Of a stretch of 64,000 nt of DNA, positions 13,665-26,081 are shown in pieces. The stretch spans positions 2,467,343 to 2,531,342 of the forward strand of contig KK106982.1 of NCBI GenBank assembly GCA_000611775.1, read 5' to 3'. A model generated the notes under the pieces. It saw only the letters and a list, made by a program, of their open reading frames with translations, searched no databases and was not told where the DNA came from. Position 1 is the stretch's first letter. Each line of letters opens with the position of its first letter. Origin of the DNA: Umbilicaria muhlenbergii. Taxonomy: Eukaryota > Ascomycota > Lecanoromycetes > Umbilicariales > Umbilicariaceae. A program made the translations under genes and the position numbers.

Positions 13665-14803
13665 ATGGAGAAATATTCTCAATACAGAGATCGAGGTACC
13701 ACGTCTTCACTCGTGGAGCACGCGATGAGGGCCAACTGATGCGACACAGGTTCCGGCATTGCGCCTTTCTTCCCAGTACCAACGCAGCCGTCCGGCCTTT
13801 ACCTGCCTTTACACATCTTCCTCTTTCTCTGTCGCCTCCCAATACTTGTCACCGTCATCCTGAGCTACTTTCTTGCGCTGCAGTGGCTTCCGATTGGCTC
13901 CTTGGGGAAGAAGGCGTCGCTATGGCTCATACTGGGGGTGCCGGGGGTGTGGTGGATTGACCTGCAGATTGACGGCGTACGAAGAGGGTAACGTTACTCG
14001 GTCCTCTACGTCCGTCTTGTATATGCTGAACTCCGCCACGTAGCTCCCTTGCGAGCCACCACAAGTCACATCTGCCGCAACCATCATCCGTGATAGCATC
14101 GTCCTCTACTTCGCCGATCGACGCTCTATACCTTGCCGCTATTTTCGATCCTGTTTTCACCGCCTCGTATCCATCCACCCGCTTGGTCCACAGAATTTCC
14201 CTGTTCGAAGCTATACTGCGAGCCTTCCAACCGCCGCAATACACACCTCCTCCACATGCCAATCTCGTCGATCTCCAAACGCTCCTCCGTGAGCACCGCA
14301 ATCGGGCCGTGGTCGTCTTTCCGGAATGCACCACTACGAATGGCCGAGGAATACTACCATTCAGCCCCTCTCTCCTTACCGCACCACCACGCGCGAAGAT
14401 ATTCCCCGTCAGTCTTCGCTACACGCCGGGCGACATCACGACTCCTGTGCCAGGCACCTACATGACCTTCCTTTGGAATTTGCTGAGTAAACCTACCCAC
14501 TGCATCCGAGTCAGGATAGCAGAGAGCGTCTACAACACCTCCCAGGGAGCGCCTGTTGCTTCCAATGTCCCCAAACCCTCGTACGCTGCGAATTTGATGG
14601 ACATGTTGCAAGACGATACTGCGAGCAGTACAGACACACTGCTCAGCTCGGAGGAAGGCGATGGATTGACTGGGCCGGAGCGAAAGGTGCTGGACAAGGT
14701 GGCAGAAGCGTTGGCGAGACTGGGAAGGGTAAAAAGAGTCGGCTTGGGCATCAGGGAAAAGTCAGACTTTGTCAAAGCGTGGACGAAGCAGCGGCGGCGC
14801 TAA
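13665..14803 (+). CDS. vps66: Vps66/Loa1-type lysophospholipid acyltransferase
   Basis: PlsC-like acyltransferase of 342 aa in three exons: 13665-13695, 13750-13987, 14044-14803. The first protein part MEKYSQYRDRG..GIAPFFP and a membrane segment (about residues 35-75, ending WLPIGSLGKKASLWLILG) match the fungal Vps66/Loa1 family, which acylates lysophosphatidic acid at the ER and lipid droplets. The acyl-acceptor block VVVFPECTTTNGRG is present, with Cys where most PlsC enzymes have Gly. The usual catalytic HX4D motif is replaced by STSPID: the His position is Ser, a deviation I believe is shared by some members of this subfamily. The C-terminus is soluble and basic. The first donor (GTACCA) is weak but required, because it restores the family N-terminus. 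It is divergent from the kinesin gene. Confidence 0.88.
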
Positions 14804-15120
14804 GAAGATGGTGTACAATCATCTGCTTCTTGAACATTTGCTGTGAAAATACGGCTTTTCGGTCCCATGTCATAGTACTTATCAACACTAATGCGCACGT
14901 TTGAGCATGCCAAAATCTTCATAGACAAAGAATCTAAACTCTAAAAGTACCACTGAAAGTATTTGCGCCAATACGTTCACTCTTCAGAAAACAGGACCTT
15001 TGGTATATATTGACATCGGAGTATCACAGTCTTCGTGGTTTCCCCCGAATCCGCCGCTTATGGACTCCGATACGCCTCCCAATGCTTCGCTAAATCGCTG
15101 ATGTTGTAGATGGCAATCGC
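14804..15120. other. convergent 3' region vps66 / cript
   Basis: 317 bp between two convergent genes. It contains A+T-rich sequence suitable for polyadenylation in both directions and nothing else that I can identify. Confidence 0.5.
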
Positions 15121-15639
15121 TCACTTGGCCGAAAACTTCTGACCTTGCACCACCGGCGCCGCATCCGTTGACTTGTCCTTGCTCAGTCCTTTGCCACACA
15201 TCGCACAAGCTAACATGCGTACTCGTCAGTAATGCCAGACTGGTACCCAGCAGAGGGGCACTTACCGTGTGCTTTGTATGCACACCGCTGACAGTATTTC
15301 CTGCCCTGCTCAGTCTTGGTTTTACACGTCGAGCATGAGCTCGAGTATGCGGCGTAGGGGTTCTTTGCACTTTTGCTGAGGAGCTTACTCTGCATAGAAC
15401 CCACTCATCAGTACCCCGCTCACAATACCAGACGCAAACTTCGGTATTGTGAAGATGGACTGGTAGGGACTTACCTTACCGACACCGTTGTTGCCTAGTG
15501 TCGCTGACGTTCTACTCTTGTCGCCGCTTCCTGCCGATGCCGAGGCAGGAGAGCCGTAGTACAAGTCGTTCTTGCGCTTGACGCCGGGAGTGGCGAGCTC
15601 GGTCTTCTTGGAGAGCTTTTGACATTTGGCACAGACCAT
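15121..15639 (-). CDS. cript: CRIPT-family cysteine-rich zinc protein
   Basis: Homologue of the cysteine-rich PDZ-binding protein family, 125 aa, exons 15475-15639, 15266-15389, 15121-15209 (introns 85 and 56 nt). The protein starts MVCAKCQKLSKKTELATP and carries conserved CxxC pairs: MVCAKC, SSSCSTCKTK, GRKYCQRCAYKAHACAMCGK. In animals CRIPT was found as a PSD-95 partner, but the family is eukaryote-wide and more recent work links it to the minor or activated spliceosome; its role in fungi is not established. The tail KGLSKDKSTDAAPVVQGQKF follows the last zinc knuckle. Family assignment is firm from motif order and length. The ATG at 15639 is the family start. Confidence 0.93.
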
Positions 15640-16279
15640 GCTTTGACTTGGCGATTTCGATGGTGAGTTCTGAAGACTTTGTCCGTCAGAAGGTGCAGGT
15701 TGAGAGGCTCGCAGTCGCTGGACGGCGTAAGGTAGTCCCGTTACAGCCTGGCAGGTGCATACACGGGACACGGTCTGTGCTTTGCCAAGGCTTAGGCCTG
15801 AAGCAGAAGGAGTAGGAGAAAGTTGCCTCCCGTGCCTCCATCAACAATGGGCATGCGTGGGCTTCTCAATTGGGATGATCAACAAAGCATGGAGGCGCTC
15901 CTGTCAAACAAGACTGCAGACTGATACAGACCGCAAGGATCCGGAACGTAGCCCTTTCTGAAGCTGTCAGAATCCGTGAACCAATCACGGCGCCGTCGAG
16001 AATCCGGGGAAAGTAGTGCCGAAATGAGAGCGTGAAGGCTGAAGCCGCGTCGCCCATGCCTGCATGCTTGCGTTCTAAATCCGTCAAGCTCCCCTCGTAC
16101 CACACTTGCCGGGCTATGCTCTAGAGGGAGGATTCAGTGTCCGGCACAAGGCGCAGTATTGGGCAGTTGCGAAGCCGTCTACGCATCATACAAGAAAGAC
16201 CTCCATGTTTGCAATCATATCTTCCCTCCACTACCTATGACCGCACTCATCACGTTTTGGCGCGACATTCCTTCTCGGT
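15640..16279. promoter_or_regulatory. divergent promoter region, cript / drs2
   Basis: 640 bp between the two divergent start codons. The open stretches here do not look coding. It should contain both promoters and the DRS2 leader. No individual element is identified with confidence. Confidence 0.5.
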
Positions 16280-19200
16280 ATGGCTGGCAGGCCACCAGGC
16301 CTTCGTCGAGTATCCCAGTCGGACGACGATGACCTTCTAGATCTCCAAGACTCCAACCCCATATATAATGATGGGCAGCGCCCGCCTGTCACCGATGACG
16401 ACCTCTTGCATCGCTACAACATCAGCAACTCCGACGAACCTCAATCTCGGCCTTCAATATCCTACGATGATTTCGTTGGCGGACAGCGGTCCACCGCAGG
16501 CCTGCCAAGCGGGCCGGGCGCACCGCCTGCTGGAACACCGCAGCCGCCTTTCCTAGCATCGACAGCGGACAGAAGCTACTCGCAGACTTCTGGCCTGAAC
16601 AACTATCAGCGGTATTCAGACATCGATGACTTCCCCGATGACGACCGATCAATGCAAGGAGGATACTATCATGCCGGTGCTGCGGGCGATAGTGGGGGCA
16701 CTTCGCCGTTGCCAATGGGCAGAGGACATCGGAGAGATCGAAATAGTATCCTCAGCATGGGCGGTGGTATTATGGGAAAGGCAAAAAGCATGCTTGGGAT
16801 GGCACCGGAATACTCGGAAATGGACCTACCTCTAACAGAGGCGGGAGCGTTAGGGTCGAGGCTGGACAGCAGCGCCACTGAGGCCGAGCCGACGAGAAAA
16901 GCCGAACGGAAGAAATTCGATACTGGCAACTTCAAGTTTGGATTTGGGAGGGGCAAACCTGATCCGTCGACATTGGGTCCAAGGATCATACATCTCAACA
17001 ACCCTCCCGCCAACGCGGCCAATCGCTATGTGGACAACCATGTATCGACAGCAAAGTACAACGTCATTACATTTATGCCTAAATTCCTCTTCGAACAGTT
17101 CTCGAAATACGCCAACCTGTTCTTCTTGTTCACCGCGGCCTTGCAGCAAATACCCAACATATCACCTACCAATCGGTATACAACTATCGGACCCTTGTTC
17201 ATTGTGCTTTTGGTTTCAGCGACAAAGGAGTTGGTAGAGGACTTCAAGCGGAAAAGTTCAGACAAATCACTAAATCACTCAAAAGCGCGAGTTTTGAGAG
17301 GCTCAAATTTCGAGGACACGAAATGGGTGAACGTTGCTGTTGGAGATATAGTGAGAGTGGAATCCGAGCAGCCGTTTCCTGCGGATCTGGTATTACTTGC
17401 AAGCTCTGAGCCGGAGGGGTTGTGTTATATTGAGACGGCAAACCTGGACGGGGAAACGAACTTGAAGATCAAACAGGCTATTCCTGAGACTGCGAATCTT
17501 GTCAGTCCCGCAGAGCTCAGCCGACTTACCGGTAGAGTGCGCTCAGAGCAACCAAACAGCAGCTTGTATACCTACGAAGCAACATTGACCATGCTAGCTG
17601 GAGGCGGAGAGAAGGAGCTGCCACTAGCTCCTGACCAGTTACTGTTACGAGGTGCAACGCTACGAAACACTCCATGGGTTCATGGCATTGTGGTCTTTAC
17701 GGGCCATGAGACCAAGCTTATGCGTAACGCCACAGCGACACCCATCAAGCGAACGGCTGTCGAGCGTATGGTGAACATCCAAATCCTTATGTTAGTGGGT
17801 ATTCTCATCACGCTAAGCTTGGTCAGCTCAGCTGGAGATCTGATAGTCCGGGCGACGGCCAAAAGCAAGCTTGCATATTTGTATTATGGTGATGTAAACG
17901 CTGGGAAGCAGTTTATCTCTGATGTCTTCACCTACTGGGTTCTTTATTCGAATCTAGTCCCCATCTCTCTATTCGTCACTATCGAGCTTGTCAAATACTT
18001 CCATGCTTTCCTCATCAATTCCGACCTTGATATGTATTACGACAAGACAGATACGCCGGCCATCTGTCGCACCTCATCACTTGTGGAAGAGCTGGGTCAG
18101 ATTGAGTATATTTTCTCCGACAAAACCGGAACACTTACTTGCAATATGATGGAGTTCAAGCAATGTTCTATCGGCGGTATTCAGTATGGAGAGGAGGTTG
18201 CTGAGGACAAGAGACCATCAATGCAAAATGGCGTGGAGGTTGGGGTCTATGACTTCAATAGATTACGAGAGAACCTGAAAACACATGAAAGCCGCACGGC
18301 CATTCATCATTTCCTAGCACTCCTAGCGACGTGCCACACCGTCATACCCGAGAGAAGGGATGAGAAAGGCGGTGAGATAAAGTACCAGGCGGCGTCACCT
18401 GATGAGGGAGCTCTTGTCGAGGGTGCAGTCATGCTAGGATACGTATTCACAGCTCGAAAACCACGAGCTGTGACGATCACCGTTGAAGGAATAGACTACG
18501 AGTATGAACTTTTAGCAGTCCTCGAATTCAACTCAACGCGAAAGCGGATGTCAACTATTTTCAGATGCCCTGACGGCAAGATACGTTGCTACTGCAAAGG
18601 AGCTGATACGGTTATCCTAGAGCGCCTCGGAAAGAATAATCCCATTGTCGAAGCTACTCTGCAGCACCTTGAGGAATATGCTACTGAGGGTCTACGAACG
18701 CTGTGTCTTGCCATGAGAGAGATCCCCGAGGAGGAGTTTCAACGGTGGTGGCAGATCTTCGAGAAAGCCAATACGACTGTGAGCGGGAACCGGCCCGAAG
18801 AGCTTGACAAGGCTGCAGAGATTATCGAGCATGACTTCTTCCTGCTTGGTGCTACCGCCATCGAGGATAGATTACAAGATGGTGTTCCTGACACTATTCA
18901 CACCCTTCAGACTGCTGGCATCAAAGTATGGGTCCTTACTGGTGACCGGCAGGAAACTGCCATCAACATAGGCATGAGTTGTAAGCTGATCAGCGAGGAG
19001 ATGACTCTTTTGATCATCAACGAGGAGAATTCCACGGCAACAAGAGACAACATTACGAAGAAACTCGATGCTATTCGAAGTCAATCAGCTGGAAACATGG
19101 AGATGGACACCATGGCATTGGTCATTGATGGAAAGTCGTTGACCTACGCCTTGGAGAAGGATATGGAAAAGATGTTCTTCGACCTGGCAGTCATGTGTAA

Positions 19201-20488
19201 GGCAGTAATATGCTGGTATGTAGCTTCTTGACATATCTTAACGTGTTGCTAACAACTCGATAGCCGTGTATCACCTCTGCAAAAGGCACTGGTCGTTAAA
19301 CTTGTCAAGCGGCGCTCGAAAGCTATTCTCCTTGCTGTCGGCGATGGCGCCAACGACGTTTCAATGATTCAAGCCGCACACGTTGGGGTCGGAATCAGTG
19401 GTGTCGAAGGTTTGCAGGCAGCACGAAGCGCTGATGTCGCCATTGGCCAATTCCGATATCTCCGAAAATTACTGCTGGTACATGGTGCTTGGAGTTATCA
19501 ACGTATATCGAAGGTCATTCTGTACTCCTTTTACAAAAACATCGCCCTGTATATGACACAATTTTGGGTAAGTCTGGGTTACACAAGTTTCTTCCCATGT
19601 GCTAATATTATCCTCAAGTATTCATTTCAAAACGCCTTTTCTGGCGAGGTCATCTTCGAATCTTGGACCCTCTCTTTCTACAATGTCTTCTTTACCTTCT
19701 TCCCCCCACTGGCCATGGGCATCTTCGACCAATTCATCTCCGCGCGTCTCCTCGACCGCTACCCACAACTGTACCAACTCGGCCAAAAGGGCGTCTTCTT
19801 CAAAATGCATTCCTTTTGGTCCTGGATCCTCAACGGTTTCTACCATTCCCTCGTTGCGTACTTTGTCTCGGAACTCATCTGGTATTGGGATCTCCCCCAG
19901 AGCGACGGCAAAGTCGCCGGTCACTGGGTTTGGGGCACGGCCTTGTATACCGCCGTGCTTGCCACCGTTCTGGGCAAAGCCGCGCTCGTGACGAATATCT
20001 GGACCAAGTATACCGTCCTGGCCATCCCCGGCAGCATGGTCATCTGGATGGCCTTCATCCCCATCTACGCGACCGTGGCGCCCAAACTCGGCTTCTCCAC
20101 CGAATACGACGGCGTCATCCCGCACCTCTTCCCCTCCCCCGTCTTCTGGCTCATGGCGCTCGTCCTGCCCGTGCTCTGTCTCCTGCGCGACATCGCGTGG
20201 AAATACGGCAAGCGCATGTACCGCCCGCAAACGTACCACCATGTGCAAGAGATCCAGAAATATAATATTCAGGACTACAGGCCGCGCATGGAGCAGTTCC
20301 AGAAGGCGATTCGGAAGGTCAGACAGGTGCAACGGATGCGGAAACAGAGGGGGTATGCGTTCAGTCAGGCGGATGAGAGCCAGAATCGTGTTCTGCAGGC
20401 TTATGATACCACGAGGGAGAGGGGGAGGTGGGGGGAGATGGCTAGTTCGAGGCCGGGGGTGGAGAGGGGGAAGTCGAGAAGGAAGTGA
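16280..20488 (+). CDS. drs2: P4-ATPase aminophospholipid flippase, Drs2 type
   Basis: Type IV P-type ATPase of about 1369 aa in three exons: 16280-19215, 19264-19567, 19619-20488. It flips phosphatidylserine and phosphatidylethanolamine to the cytosolic leaflet at the trans-Golgi and endosomes and needs a Cdc50 partner. The N-terminus is acidic and disordered (DDDDLLDLQDSNP), like Drs2. Motifs are the actuator loop LDGETNLK, the phosphorylation site FSDKTGTLT with Asp near residue 614, the nucleotide-binding region with SPDEGALVEGA and CKGADTVILERLG, then LTGDRQETAINIG and the hinge VGDGANDVSMIQAAHVG. Ten membrane segments are expected; the C-terminal six lie after residue about 1075 (YMTQFWYSFQNAFSGEVI spans the second splice junction). 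The tail has basic and Arg/Gly-rich stretches that in Drs2 bind PI4P and Arf-GEF. The length matches yeast Drs2 (1355 aa), and Dnf1/2-type proteins are longer. Confidence 0.96.
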
Positions 20489-23400
20489 GGTGTCGTCTAT
20501 GTGGGTTGAATGCTTTCGGCAGTTCATGCCACTATGCAACTGGGTTGGCAGGGCGTTCTGCGGAAAATGGGTCTGTTTAACAAACCCATCTGCGTTCTTG
20601 CGGCTGGTCCATGCAGCTACGTAGCATCGGCGTTCTGTATGGGAGCGCCGCTGTTACATTGGGATGTTTATACCATCTTTAGCTAGGGAGTAGCGAACGG
20701 GGAGGTTCTCAGACCTGCGTTTGTTCTTCGTCTTGCATGGCTAAGGGAGTCCTCCCGGAATATGCGACAAGCGTGACTGTCACATGTGAGTTCGTAGTTT
20801 TTATCTCTGGGGCCCTCCAGACTGTGAATGTAGTTGTTCACTCGGAATCTTTGGGGCTTGATAGATTATGAATGCAACTGTTCACTGAGACGCTGACGTG
20901 GCTGCGTGGGGCAAATTTCAACTTCACTCCGTTGCGGGCGGGGATAAAAACCTCGCTCGTCCCACCTTCTGGACTTCCCCGTTTCCTCCACTTTACTCCT
21001 ACATACGAACGCGAGTTCCGCTGAGGCGCTTGCACGATTTTATACACTCCTGATTCCCACTATAGGTAATATTTGGTTGGTATATAACCTTGAAGATCAT
21101 TGAGTACTACGAGAAGCATCTCTGTTGTACCTATATTATAATGTATTGAATGGTTGGAATGTATCCGTTCCTCCTGTTTAACACCTTCATCAACCCAGGT
21201 AGATCAGATAATTATGCCACTGAAGCCAAAAAGCATAGGTTCTTCTGTCTTGTTCGTTTACATGGAGAAGGTGCGATGTGTGTTCGGGGATACTATTGGA
21301 TAGCATCCGTTACTATGACCATTCATTACGAGATCGTTTGTCGAGATAGAGAACGACGCCGTCCGCGCAACCAGGACCGCCAGATTGTTGGTCAAGGCCG
21401 GAACTGGAAACCCAGTTACTAGTACTGTACTAATAACCAATCTCCTCAGCTAATCGTTGAGGAAGCTTTCGCCAACCTCATAGGTTGCAATCTCTAACCT
21501 CAATTAATCTGCACTACCTATCTCCATCAAGGTACAATATTCCACACTCCAGACATCGACTTTAAGTCAGGCGGACATGAAGGAAACGGCAACCCATCCC
21601 AGGAAAGACACTGCTTAGCTCGCGCTGCTCAGTTTCAATCACTCTTCACACAGAAATACTCAATCAAGGTCTTATGGTTTTAATAAGAGTCAACATTCCT
21701 CTTCCTTTACGCCTGGCCATTTACAATTGAATCTGCACTTCGAAACGTTGACTTTCCGTCTAGAAGAAACTTGTGCTTGTCGCAACATAACCGCTATATT
21801 ATATCATACCTTGGGAGTGATCCGCAAGCAACTTCTCAATACAAAGAAAGATCAACACATCATTACAGCTGGTAGTGCAGTGCCGAGCGGGGAAGATTTC
21901 GGAATGCTTTCAGCACAGAGGAAGGACGTTAGCTATCCAGGATGGCAAGAGATGATGTACTCCATCATGTCTACTACAAGACAGCCCCGATTACGTTGGG
22001 AGCGACAGAGGAAGCTCCTCGTGAAGTTGAGAGCAGCTGAAGGCAGTGCCAAACACTTTTGACAAGACGGAAGTTACTACTTAAAGCCAGCTGACTGTAG
22101 AAGCTTGACGGGATTGGGGCACAGACACAACCGAATAGTCCAGATCTAAGCCTGGACATCAGTTTTGCAGTCTTTGCTCACTACGAAGCTCCATCGATGC
22201 CAGGCGAGGGCAGGAACCTAAGGCGAAAGGGGTAATACAGGCAGGAGATTACAAGAGAGGGGACCGCCAGCCTCAGCTGAGGAGCAGGAATAGCTGATCA
22301 TGGCTTGATAGCGTACAACACCAAGACACACCGTCGTCAACCAAACATCGAGCAGGAGGACACAGCCTCCATCAGAAACCCTGCTCACGTAGCGAGCGGG
22401 ACAACCAACACCGTCAGTGATCACATCACAGAGACTCTTAACTCGCGAGGACCACCACAATCGACCACCACCCAGAGCGACAATATCAAGAGAGTGGTGT
22501 ATACCACCTCCATTCGAACATGCCAGACCACAGTTACAGCTAGGACATTCTGGGGTACAGATAATCCCACGGGACGACTGAAAAAGCTAGGTATATAGAA
22601 AGTGTGGGATACCGCAGGATGAAGTACTGAGTACGGCCGGTAGTCACAATCCAGGGCAGAGCGGAGAAAGTGTTTAAGATAGGCGGGTTGTCACGGCACG
22701 GGGTATGAAACCCTGAGCCAGTTCCTTACGATTTGCTTCGGGGTTGGTACACCGCTCTGGCTTGCAGCTTCGTTAACGGACCGCTTAGCCTTCTGGTGGC
22801 TCTGTCCTTCAATTCTAACAGAGCGCGTTCTCTATTGATGCATTTAAAGCATCTGTTACCACCCATGGCTTCTTCATTCATATGGTTCCTCTTTGCGCCA
22901 AGAGCTGTTTTTGGCCGTTTTCCAGCGTTTCCTGGACAATCCTGCTCTCTACTCTTTCTTCTATCTATCTGCAGCGCTGCTAGAATATATGTCATTAGAG
23001 GGTCTAAGAACATCAAACAAACATGGAGATCAAAGCTCCTATCATGACAGCCCTGTCTCTGGCATTCTTCCAAGGTCTGTACGAAAATAGCTCTTCTCTC
23101 ATTGATTGAAATGAGCTATGCTCAGAGTGATTATTTCTTCCCTTCAAGAGAACAACCTCTAAGCCATAGCTGGTACAATAATCTTTTGCAAAAAGTCTTA
23201 CCACAGCAAACGCAAACCGGGGTTTTATGGCAGCTGTCAAGAAATGGACGGTGAGCTGGGTGCAAGTGTCTCCAACCTCGACGAATCTATGAAGAACCAG
23301 GATTGCGTTGTTTCCATTGCCTTGACGCGTCTTGACTCCCGTGAGCAAGACAGAGAAAGTATTTGTAAGTGTTCCTCATTGGTAATCAATTTTTTTTGGC

Positions 23401-24847
23401 GAAGCTAAGCCCTTAGTGGTTGTGGAGAGGAGTTTCCGGGCTCGTGTTGCTTGCGCATCCTACGCCAAAGCCGCCCACCGCATTGGTCAGGATAGGTTCG
23501 GAGGTTGTTTCTACGCGACGGGGACGGAGAAGTGTGCTGAGTGCCTCAGGCACATAGCAAAGCCGTGTAGAGGTGGGGTTCTTGGTGGTAAGTATGGTGT
23601 TCTTTAGCTATGAGACACACTAACTTGTGAAGGTCCTCCTGGGGTCCCGGCCCCTGATGTTCCAGTCAGTGGCTCCGGCTCCTGTGGTTTAGCTTAGCTA
23701 GTTCCTTAAGAAGCCTGTTCGGTCTGAGCTAGACTTCAAGCCTTTTTACATCACCAAAACCCGGCTTACGCCTCAACACTGGTCAGTGATGTTATGTCAG
23801 ACATCCTTGATATCTCTACCGGCCGCCTCTTACTCGACTACGAAGTTCAATCCATGCGAGCGCTAGATATCAAATTACTGGTTTGCGTTGTTTCAAGCGC
23901 CGTGGCCAGAAGATCCCACCGAGGATGACGAGGTGCAAATCTGATTATCTGCAAACTGGCAGATTTGATGTGCACAGCCTGATTGGAGTACTGACATCGT
24001 CAAGTGCATTTTGGCCTTGCTGGCTTGTGTCCGTACCAACGCGGAGCTCTAGACTGGTACCGAGACCGTACGCATGATGCCCCGTTGGAAGGAGTAGGCC
24101 TTCAAAGAACAAGTCACGACAAAAGAGCCTGCGGCTTAAAGAACCGATGGTTGTTGCTGGCGAGACCATAGAGGACGCATAGGACTTCATCAAAACCCTT
24201 CGGAACCCAAAGCTCAGCAGTAGCCCCTACACAGATGAGGATGAGTCTCTGCAAGGATATAGCACCCGCCCCGATTTTTGCAAATTTGCGACCACGACCA
24301 CGGTCATCATGATGACACTTACCTCTTCTTTTCGAGACCTTTTTGAAGTCATCCGTACTTTGAACTTTGTTCCCTTGATTATCGTTGATGGTTTATTCTG
24401 CTAAAACGGATCAGGCACACGCTGTTTAATAATTGTTTTTGGTGTCCACGTCACGAGAGTGAAGAAGAGTCTCTAAGCCCTCAGGCGAGTAAGGTCAATT
24501 ATCGCTACGACAGTCAAGGTACTTTTTACCAGTCTCGGTGGGTATGTTCAAATTGCGGTTTGTCATAATCTTCTAACTTGTTTAGCGTGTGATCAAAGCT
24601 GAAATATGGTGATGACTGCACCGTGGCTGAGATGGTCTTTCTGGTCTAAAGACAAAGGTCGCAATAGAAGAGCCTTCAACGTCGTCCCCTGGAATGCTTT
24701 AACGTTGAACGGCTTCACGACCCACCTTGTGATACTTACACGTTGCGTCTGCCGAGTCAATTTTTCTTACGTAAAAGATAAAAACGATACTGATAATACA
24801 AACACTATAAGCTGATTAACAACAAATAAATAGCCCAATTTCTCACT
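20489..24847. other. 4.4-kb gene desert
   Basis: No protein family is recognisable in either strand. Open stretches are short and mostly lack ATG. Points of note: a Cys-rich stretch at 23416-23607 (GTEKCAECLRHIAKPC) without supporting exons; TGTCACGGCACGGGG near 22689, which resembles the start of some fungal LTRs but has no partner; and A+T-rich sequence near 24760-24850. The region is most likely decayed repeat DNA plus the DRS2 3' UTR. It forms one block with the broken genes to its right. Confidence 0.5.
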
Positions 24848-25623
24848 GGCAGACATAACAATCCTCCCAAGGAGAACATTGTGCTCAACTGCCACTTATG
24901 ATTCGCAGAAGTTTGAAGAATCGTACCGGACGAAGCGGTAATATCAAGAATATAGTACCTGTGAAGACGTTGATGACTCCCATTGCCACAATTTGGTCAT
25001 AGAAATCAATGCAGCCAGCCTTTATAGTTGGATCCCATAACGCAGCAATTGGCACGCACTGGAAGATGTCACCGCAAGTATGAGCAATAGTGTAGGTGAT
25101 AACAAACGTAGCAATCGCAATGCATGATTATTCGCATCCATCGCATCGGGAACACCTGAGTGTTAGAGATACCAGCGACAACTTAACGGCATGAACGCTA
25201 TACGGATACGTGCATTCGCCTGCCAGAAGAAACTAAAGGTCAGAAATAAGTATTGAAGACGGGGGAAGCTGGCCAAGTGCATACTATGGCCAAGTCCTTT
25301 GGACTGTGACCAAAATCACATGCCTTCCCATACCATAGCGAGTTGTCATACAAAAGCAAAAGTTATAGGTTGTCATAAATAGCTATATCTGTATTAGCGG
25401 TAAACCTATGCGTCTCAATAACTGCACGAACCAAAGCAACCACGATTAGCCAGTCACTGGCTTTGATTTTCACACCTCCAACATGATGAGCAATAAATCG
25501 CAGACAGACAGCAGCGTAAGGTGCTGTTAAGCACACAGTGCCAGATGCAATCATCCCTGGCACTTTGCTGTCAGTTATGTGTTGCTCCATAGACTGGATA
25601 TCTTCTGGAGTTGGAGCTGGCAT
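24848..25623 (-). pseudogene. Pth11-type integral membrane protein (fungal rhodopsin fold), decayed
   Basis: The minus strand encodes pieces of a seven-helix protein of the fungal rhodopsin/Pth11-like family in the right order but in several frames. From ATG 25623: MPAPTPEDIQSMEQHI, a first helix, RFIAHHVGGVKIKASDWLIV; then RYGMGRHVI and SPKDLAIV in different frames; then YTIAHTCGDIFQCVPIAALW, DPTIKAGCIDFYDQIV, MGVINVFTG, ILPLRPVR and HKWQLSTMFSLGGLLCLPVS. The loop pattern FQCxPIxAxWD and KxQLSxxFxLGG is diagnostic for the family. At least one base-level frame shift (near 25310-25330) and stops after LIVVALV cannot be explained by a sensible intron, so the gene looks inactive. Family members act as surface sensors in some plant pathogens; the role of this copy is unknown. 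Confidence 0.7.
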
Positions 25624-25840
25624 CTTTGATGCTGATCGCTTGGTTCAATTAGCTGCGTGGTTGCAAGAAAGATAAGCTTCTCTCTTAAGCATAAACGGTC
25701 TCAAACATATACGAGCAAGACACAAGATATTACGGAGACAAGCAGAAAAAGGGTAGAGTTGATCTGCTGTTGCACCTTGGGCGTATGAGGCACAGCTTCG
25801 TGTGTTACCTTGACTCGGGTTCTTCAATACAAGGGCAATG

Positions 25841-26081
25841 TACAAGGCGCCGCCCAAAAGTCTGCCATTTGCCTGTTCAGGCAACTTTCTGGGCAATTGA
25901 CGTGTCTCATTGGCTCATCCACCCGGCAAAGGCAGATCCTCTAGATTCCGATGTTGATCTGCGGACTTGGACATGAATCAGTGAAGGTATCTGTTGGCGG
26001 ACTTCTTAGATCCTACAGGTCTGATTGGTCGGGCGGCATACTTTAATAGGCAAATGGCAGACTTTTGGGCGGCGCCTTGTA
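25841..26081. mobile_element. MITE-like element with 37-bp terminal inverted repeats
   Basis: Positions 25841-25877 and the reverse complement of 26045-26081 agree at 36 of 37 bases; both ends start TACAAGGCGCCGCCCAAAAG. The interior (about 167 bp) has no coding capacity. Both flanks read AATG next to the element (left ...AATG|TACAAGG, right CCTTGTA|AATG...), so the target duplication may be AATG, or TA if the true ends are CAAGG...CCTTG as in Tc1/mariner-type elements. Small size, long perfect ends and lack of a transposase fit a miniature inverted-repeat element; family unassigned. The near identity of the arms suggests it is not very old. A separate 10-bp inverted repeat (26085-26094 and 26123-26132, GGAGGGTGAC) lies just outside. 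Confidence 0.75.

Noticed and set aside
19622-20539. 305-codon minus-strand open frame
   Set aside because: It lies wholly antisense to the conserved membrane C-terminus of Drs2, is Glu/His/Arg-biased as expected for an antisense shadow of GC-rich coding sequence, and has no domain.
22689-22720. TGTCACGGCACGGGG as a possible Gypsy LTR start
   Set aside because: No partner repeat, end or polyprotein remnant is found nearby.
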